Shown here piece after piece: positions 59,458 to 64,000 of a stretch of 64,000 nucleotides of DNA. Below the pieces are notes generated by a model. It was not told where the DNA came from. It ran no database searches and was given only the letters and a program-made list of their open reading frames with translations. Position 1 is the stretch's first letter. Each line of letters starts with the position of its first letter. The stretch lies in NCBI GenBank assembly GCA_020635205.1, contig JACKAE010000002.1:124001-188000 (forward strand), given 5' to 3'. This DNA is from Ignavibacteria bacterium. Its GTDB lineage: Bacteria; Bacteroidota; Ignavibacteria; OLB7. A program made the translations under genes and the position numbers.

Positions 59458-62400
59458 TCACCTTGCCCCAAACATCTTCTCATCAATAAAGAGGGCATCC
59501 TTCCCTTTCTTCGTACCGTTGTAGAACGTAATGGTCTTCATATCTGGTGTTACCAAGAGGGTGCGAGAGGTCTGCGAAAGATATCCTGAGCCGAGTTGGA
59601 ATTCGTGCTTTCGAGTCCGGCCATCTTCAAACTCGATGATAGCGTGCGTGTAGTGCTCAGTCGGTTTTAGCCTGATTAGGCGTCCATCGTATGGCCCATA
59701 GTTGTGCCGGAAAACTTGTGCCTTTGCATTGTTGTTTACTGCGAGGGCGTAGATAGTGGTATCGGAACCGACATCCAGTAGAGTGAGGCTGCGCCCGTCG
59801 TGTGGTGTAAAGAATCCACTCTCCGTTACTGGGACTGAGGCGAATCCTCCCTTGCCATTCCCGTTTAACAGAAGTCCGAAGCCTGCATCGTAGCGGATAA
59901 CCTCTCTGTCAGGACCGTAGAAGTTTTCAAGTGCCAGTAGGTCAAGGTTCCCGTCCGCATTGAAGTCGTTTACGGCGATGCCGGAGATTGGGGAAGCCTG
60001 CGCGATTGTTGGCAGACGGTGGAGAGTGAACGTGCCGTCTCCAAGGTTTTCGATGTAAGCACTGTACATCGTCGTAGCAAAGCGTTGCTCTGCCGACGCA
60101 AGAAGTGCTGGATCAAAAATCCTATCTACAGTTGCAATCGAGAAGGGGACGTAGTCTGGCCAATTCCTCTTAATGAATGTTCCCATTTGGGTCGCCAACG
60201 CATCTTTCCCACGCGATGGGTATTCTTTCCCTTCGAAGAAGTAGGTCATAATCAAGTCACGACTTGAGTTCCGGTCGAAATCGTTTGCGTAGAGTTTGAT
60301 TGGATACTCCTTCGTTGGCTGCATTGTCTGGCGTGTGTTTAGTCCAACGTTCCCTACCACGTAGTCGATATCGCCATCGTTGTCGAAATCACCTGAACTT
60401 AGGCTTCGCCACCAGCCGTTGATCGAGTCGAGTCCGGTCTGCGCCGATACGTCTACTAAATGTTTGCCATTCTCATTCTTGTAGAAGCTGACTCCAAGCC
60501 ATTCACCGGTTACCACAAGGTCTGGACGATTGTCGTTGTTGAAGTCGGACCAGATTGCTGCGGTTATCATGCCGGGGGTGAGAAGTTCTGGAACAACTTC
60601 AGCGGTAACGTCGAAGAATTGTCCACCACGATTTTCGAGCAGATAGCTTCGTGAGCGGTCTGGATACTCTGCCGGTTTGCAGCGTCCAGCAACGAAGAGA
60701 TCGAGGTCGCCATCCCCGTCATAATCGCAGGCCGAGACGCTGGAGGTGCTGGTTCGCATGTTGGGAAGTCGGTCCAGTGCTATCGTAAAGTTTCCACCTC
60801 CGTTGTTGAGGTAGAGACGGTCTTGCAGAGCGCTATCTCCTTCTTCTACTTCGTTCCCTCCACTTGCCACGTAGAGATCGAGATCGTTATCTCCATCTGC
60901 ATCGAAAAATATCCCTCCCATATCTTCCGAATATCGTGCAGCGTCGAGTATTGTGGAATCAGGAGAGGGGTGGAATGAACCTGAAGTTGTCTGGAGGAAG
61001 ATTTGTCCTGCCGACTCTCTTGCGCCACCAATCCAAACGTCGTCCAGACCATTGCCGTCGATGTCACCAACAGCAATCCCGGGGCCGTTGCGGGAGAGTG
61101 TGTTCGGGAGGAGGCGCTCGCGGTTGAAGTCGTCGAAGACATTCTCGCGGTGTACAAACGTTAGTCCAGTCTCTTCTGGCATTAACTCAGTAAAGGTCTG
61201 CACCCCATTATACTCCGTGGTCACGTTTCGGAGCGACGCGATGTCCAGTCCACCAGCAGCATCTTTCTGCTTCAGCGTAATTACTTTGTTTGCCTCGATA
61301 TGTTCAAGCACCTGAGCCGACCCATCCGGCCACGTCACTAAGAGGCGATCGATCATCTTCGTATCTCCAAGTCCGAAGTGGAGCTTGTCCTGCGTGCAGG
61401 AGAGATACCCACGAATTGGGCTGTGTTCCCGTATCTGCATCTTATCACCGTAGCGAATCTGCACCCGTGCGCCAATTCCCGATGTGTTCTTTCCTTTCCC
61501 TTCAAGTTTTATCTGGAGCCAGTTCCCTTTCTTTAGCTCGTTCGCGTTGTTCCGGTAGATCATCGCCGTACCGTAGGCGGCTGAATCTGGAGCAATGTTG
61601 TTGATAATTAGGTCGAGGTCACCATCGTTATCCAAGTCAGCATAGATTGCTCCGTTTGAATTCACGTAATCCCCAAGTCCCCACTCCTTACTGACTTTCG
61701 TGAAGGTCAAGTCGCCATTATTTCTGTAGGCGTGGTTATCCAGTTTAATGGAGGGGACTTTCGTCAGAACACTGATTGGAGCGGTGCGGGGAACCATCTT
61801 GATTACATCCCTGTTTGCTACATCTCGCATGTAGCCGTTGGCAATAAATAAATCTTGGTTGCCATCTTGGTCGTAGTCGCCAAAGAGTGCCGACCAACTC
61901 CAGTCTGTCTCATCAACGCCAGAGAGCTGCGCTATCTCACTGAACATTCCGTTCCCACGGTTCAACTGCAAATTGTTCCGCATCATCTGCGTTGAGTCGA
62001 AGAGAGGACTGAATGAGTTCTGGCTTCCCATGTGAGACATCTTCCGCCAGTGACTTTCGGGAAGCATGTCGACGGCGACAATGTCAAGGAGGCCGTCGTT
62101 GTTGAAGTCGCTCATGTCAGAACCCATACCAAATTCGGTGGTATGCTTCATCACATCTTTGGTTGCTTCGCGGAATGTGCCATCCCCGTTGTTGATGTAG
62201 AGGATATCGCGCCAAACAAAATCGTTTGTGATGTAGACATCGGGATAGCCGTCGTTGTTCACATCTCCTGCTACCACGCTCAGTGCATATCCTTCGTCGT
62301 GAATTCCAACTTCTTCGGTAATGTCAGTAAACGTGCCATCTCCATTATTGCGGAAGAACCGATCGCTCAATCCTCTGTTGGTATAGTCATCACCTGTGGC

Positions 62401-62985
62401 CGCGCCGTTCAATCCGATGTACGCATCGAGGTCGCCGTCGAGATCATAGTCGAAAAATGCAGTCTGAGTACTGCTACAACAGAAGTCGAGTCCGAACTCC
62501 TTTGCCCGTTCGGTGAACGTACCATTCCCGTTGTTGATGTAGAGTTGATTGGGGTGGTATTGCTTGTTAACGTAGAGATCGAGTCGCCCATCTCCGTTTA
62601 TGTCAATCATCGAAATGCCATACCGAACGCCGAGTGAGTCGTCGACTCCAGCCTTCGCCGAAACATCCTCAAACTTCATATTCCCCTTGTTGATATAGAG
62701 GCGGTTGGGAGAGTGTGCCTGAGTTCCAGAGAAGTAAAGGTCAATCAGCCCGTCTCCGTTCACATCTCCGGCGGCAACTCCTCCACCATTGTAGGCATAG
62801 ATGAAGACGTTAATGTTGAACTGAGGAGTCTCCGTAATGTAGTTCGAGAAGGTTACTCCGGTCTCTTCAGGAGACATTCTGGTAAACAGAGGTTTTTCTC
62901 CCACTTCCTGTCCTGGTGACTCTGTTGGTATGCTTGAGAATAGTACTACAATACCGAGGATTGCCAGAAAACTTCGGATAACCAT
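59458..62985 (-). CDS. Large secreted FG-GAP/ASPIC-UnbV protein
   Basis: 1175 residues from ATG 62985, which gives the signal MVIRSFLAILGIVVLFSSIP; the frame is open 12 codons more to ATG 63021. Two rounds of FG-GAP/VCBS calcium-type repeats: DVNGDGLIDLYFSG, DINGDGRLDLYVNK, DYDLDGDLDAYIGL, DFNNDGLLDIVAVD and others (about residues 45-470), then an ASPIC/UnbV domain (ARVQIRYGDKMQIREHSPIR, HFGLGDTKMIDRLLVTWPDG) near 500-590, then further repeats to ~1090 such as DYDGDGDLDLFVAG. Probably a folded beta-propeller on the cell surface or secreted. No type IX sorting domain was seen at the end. Length is at the upper end for the family. Confidence 0.92.
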   Translation of the reverse strand: MVIRSFLAILGIVVLFSSIPTESPGQEVGEKPLFTRMSPEETGVTFSNYITETPQFNINVFIYAYNGGGVAAGDVNGDGLIDLYFSGTQAHSPNRLYINKGNMKFEDVSAKAGVDDSLGVRYGISMIDINGDGRLDLYVNKQYHPNQLYINNGNGTFTERAKEFGLDFCCSSTQTAFFDYDLDGDLDAYIGLNGAATGDDYTNRGLSDRFFRNNGDGTFTDITEEVGIHDEGYALSVVAGDVNNDGYPDVYITNDFVWRDILYINNGDGTFREATKDVMKHTTEFGMGSDMSDFNNDGLLDIVAVDMLPESHWRKMSHMGSQNSFSPLFDSTQMMRNNLQLNRGNGMFSEIAQLSGVDETDWSWSALFGDYDQDGNQDLFIANGYMRDVANRDVIKMVPRTAPISVLTKVPSIKLDNHAYRNNGDLTFTKVSKEWGLGDYVNSNGAIYADLDNDGDLDLIINNIAPDSAAYGTAMIYRNNANELKKGNWLQIKLEGKGKNTSGIGARVQIRYGDKMQIREHSPIRGYLSCTQDKLHFGLGDTKMIDRLLVTWPDGSAQVLEHIEANKVITLKQKDAAGGLDIASLRNVTTEYNGVQTFTELMPEETGLTFVHRENVFDDFNRERLLPNTLSRNGPGIAVGDIDGNGLDDVWIGGARESAGQIFLQTTSGSFHPSPDSTILDAARYSEDMGGIFFDADGDNDLDLYVASGGNEVEEGDSALQDRLYLNNGGGNFTIALDRLPNMRTSTSSVSACDYDGDGDLDLFVAGRCKPAEYPDRSRSYLLENRGGQFFDVTAEVVPELLTPGMITAAIWSDFNNDNRPDLVVTGEWLGVSFYKNENGKHLVDVSAQTGLDSINGWWRSLSSGDFDNDGDIDYVVGNVGLNTRQTMQPTKEYPIKLYANDFDRNSSRDLIMTYFFEGKEYPSRGKDALATQMGTFIKRNWPDYVPFSIATVDRIFDPALLASAEQRFATTMYSAYIENLGDGTFTLHRLPTIAQASPISGIAVNDFNADGNLDLLALENFYGPDREVIRYDAGFGLLLNGNGKGGFASVPVTESGFFTPHDGRSLTLLDVGSDTTIYALAVNNNAKAQVFRHNYGPYDGRLIRLKPTEHYTHAIIEFEDGRTRKHEFQLGSGYLSQTSRTLLVTPDMKTITFYNGTKKGKDALFIDEKMFGAR

Positions 62986-63046
62986 AATGCTTTGAATATG
63001 TTTGAAGACTACTAATTTCATGAAGACTGAGTCCGAAGAACAATAA

Positions 63047-64000
63047 TTAAGAAGTTGACGATAACAGATATACCTCTACCAGATCCCCTGACGCAATTCT
63101 ATTCTTCTCCTCTTCAAAGAGAATCAAACAGTTTGCCCTACTCATAGAACTCATTGCTCCACTCGATTGCGTCCCCGTTCTCCTAACATATGGTTCTCCA
63201 TCCTTATAGGAGAGAATTCCACGAAGGAAATGACGTTTCGCGTCGTTCTTGAGGATTGTCTCCTCTGACCGAGCTTGGAGGGAGTTCGGACGATATGTCC
63301 CTCCCAACATCTTCTCTAATATGGGCACAACGAAGGTGAGAAAAGTAACAAGGGAAGATACAGGATTCCCCGGCAGACCAAATGCTAACGTCTTGCGATC
63401 TCCCTCCTTCAGAACTCCGAAGAGAACGGGCTTTCCCGGTCTGATGTTTACCTTGTGGAAACGAATTTCTACCCCTAACTCTGGAAGGAGGTGTTGCACC
63501 AGATCATATCGTCCTGCTGAGACACCTCCAGTGGTCAGTAAAATGTCGTACTGAAGTCCGGTTTCCAGAGCATCGAGAAGTTCCTCCCGATCATCTCCGA
63601 CGATTCCAAGGTCAATCGGTTCCGCACCTGCTTGGACGCAGGCTGCGAAGAGTGCCGGCCCTCCACTATTCCGAATCTGTCCCACTTCTGGCTTTCGATG
63701 AGGATCAATTACCTCGTTGCCAGTAGCGATAATTCCTACCTTCGGTTTTACCCGAACCGGTACGTTCGTTATTCCAAGCGAGGCGAGTATGCCGATATCG
63801 CCCGGCTCAAGACGTTTCCCAGCCGGGATAATTTCTTCGCCTGCGCGAATATCCTCACCAGGAGAACGAACCGCTGTTCCCAATCCAATCTCCCTTTTGA
63901 CTACGACAAACTCTCCCTCTTCCTCCGTCGATTCTACCTCAATCACGGCGTCGGCTCCCTTCGGAAGAATTCCGCCAGTCATGATTCTGACTGCTTGGCC
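63047..64000 (-). CDS. moeA: Molybdopterin molybdenumtransferase MoeA (partial, 5' end outside window)
   Basis: The last ~317 residues are in view. Starting at the window edge: GQAVRIMTGG then ILPKGADAV, the start of the MoeA central motif. PEVGQIRNSGGPALFAACVQ, TTGGVSAGRYDLV and LAFGLPGNPVSSLVTFLTFV are the later signatures. It inserts molybdenum into the cofactor in the cytosol. The C terminus is complete and 26 bases ahead of the ASPIC gene on the same strand. The gene would continue to the right of the window. Confidence 0.96.
   Translation of the reverse strand, partial: GQAVRIMTGGILPKGADAVIEVESTEEEGEFVVVKREIGLGTAVRSPGEDIRAGEEIIPAGKRLEPGDIGILASLGITNVPVRVKPKVGIIATGNEVIDPHRKPEVGQIRNSGGPALFAACVQAGAEPIDLGIVGDDREELLDALETGLQYDILLTTGGVSAGRYDLVQHLLPELGVEIRFHKVNIRPGKPVLFGVLKEGDRKTLAFGLPGNPVSSLVTFLTFVVPILEKMLGGTYRPNSLQARSEETILKNDAKRHFLRGILSYKDGEPYVRRTGTQSSGAMSSMSRANCLILFEEEKNRIASGDLVEVYLLSSTS

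Noticed and set aside
59175..59489. Open frames of ~100-140 residues rich in His/Ser/Thr/Pro
   Set aside because: They arise from the 16-bp minisatellite in all three frames and have no start context; repeats without stops always look open.

Overview
The window reads as a stretch of chromosome from a member of the Bacteroidota/Chlorobiota side of the FCB group, most like the little-known Kapabacteria/Ignavibacteria-type lineages. Support: a C-terminal type IX secretion sorting domain (gene at 21375-21956), several upstream boxes of the Bacteroidota promoter form TAnnTTTG (2725, 27076, 35840, 37743, 58423, and 57241 on the minus strand), many small Cys-anchored lipoproteins, an ASPIC/FG-GAP giant surface protein, and mixed housekeeping genes with about even base composition. 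No rRNA, tRNA, CRISPR array, prophage or intact insertion sequence was seen. Layout: 1-491 is a repeat-rich edge with one copy of a ~300 bp multi-hairpin element. 492-10722 holds a DUF389 membrane protein, an S24-like small protein, a lipoprotein, a GAF-GAF-degenerate GGDEF protein, ribonuclease R (preceded by a tandem duplication of its own start region), an APH(6)-like kinase and a Gmad2 lipoprotein. 10723-11912 is a non-coding array with three more copies of the multi-hairpin element. 11913-17292 has a polysaccharide deacetylase, small membrane/lipoproteins and HtpG. 17475-25216 has a 1267-residue repeat adhesin-like protein, a type IX-secreted protein, a helical-repeat protein, RuvC and a small secreted protein. 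25829-30690 has a LuxR-type regulator with an extra N-terminal HTH, a small secreted protein, a small HTH protein and the pyrK-pyrD pair. 30789-35729 is a minus-strand run of eight VOC-fold genes plus an SRPBCC/AHSA1 gene and a thioredoxin-like DUF899 gene. 35904-37429 is a translationally coupled XRE-ImmA/IrrE protease and a PemK/MazF-like protein. 37758-47298 has a flippase, a triple 200 bp repeat, an AAC(3)-like enzyme behind a heptamer microsatellite, a nitroreductase, secD-secF, a STAS protein and purA. 47601-58996 has PBP2, a lysine-tailed SucD, a rhodanese, Ndk, secreted proteins, a pfkB-hutI pair, a cupredoxin-like lipoprotein and a DHFR/RibD-like protein. 58997-64000 has a 16-bp minisatellite, the ASPIC/FG-GAP protein and the 3' part of moeA. 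How it works together: most of the window is ordinary housekeeping (RNA decay, recombination, pyrimidine, purine and nucleotide metabolism, protein export, cell wall elongation, chaperone, molybdenum cofactor) mixed with an envelope/secretome set. The genes are mostly monocistronic or in pairs separated by clear hairpin terminators. The parts least explained by known biology are the non-coding ones (multi-hairpin element, GAATTTT-type leaders, gag-rich low-complexity tracts, minisatellites), the XRE-ImmA/PemK pair, the VOC array and the basic tail on SucD. All functional calls rest on reading sequence motifs by eye; no database search was run.
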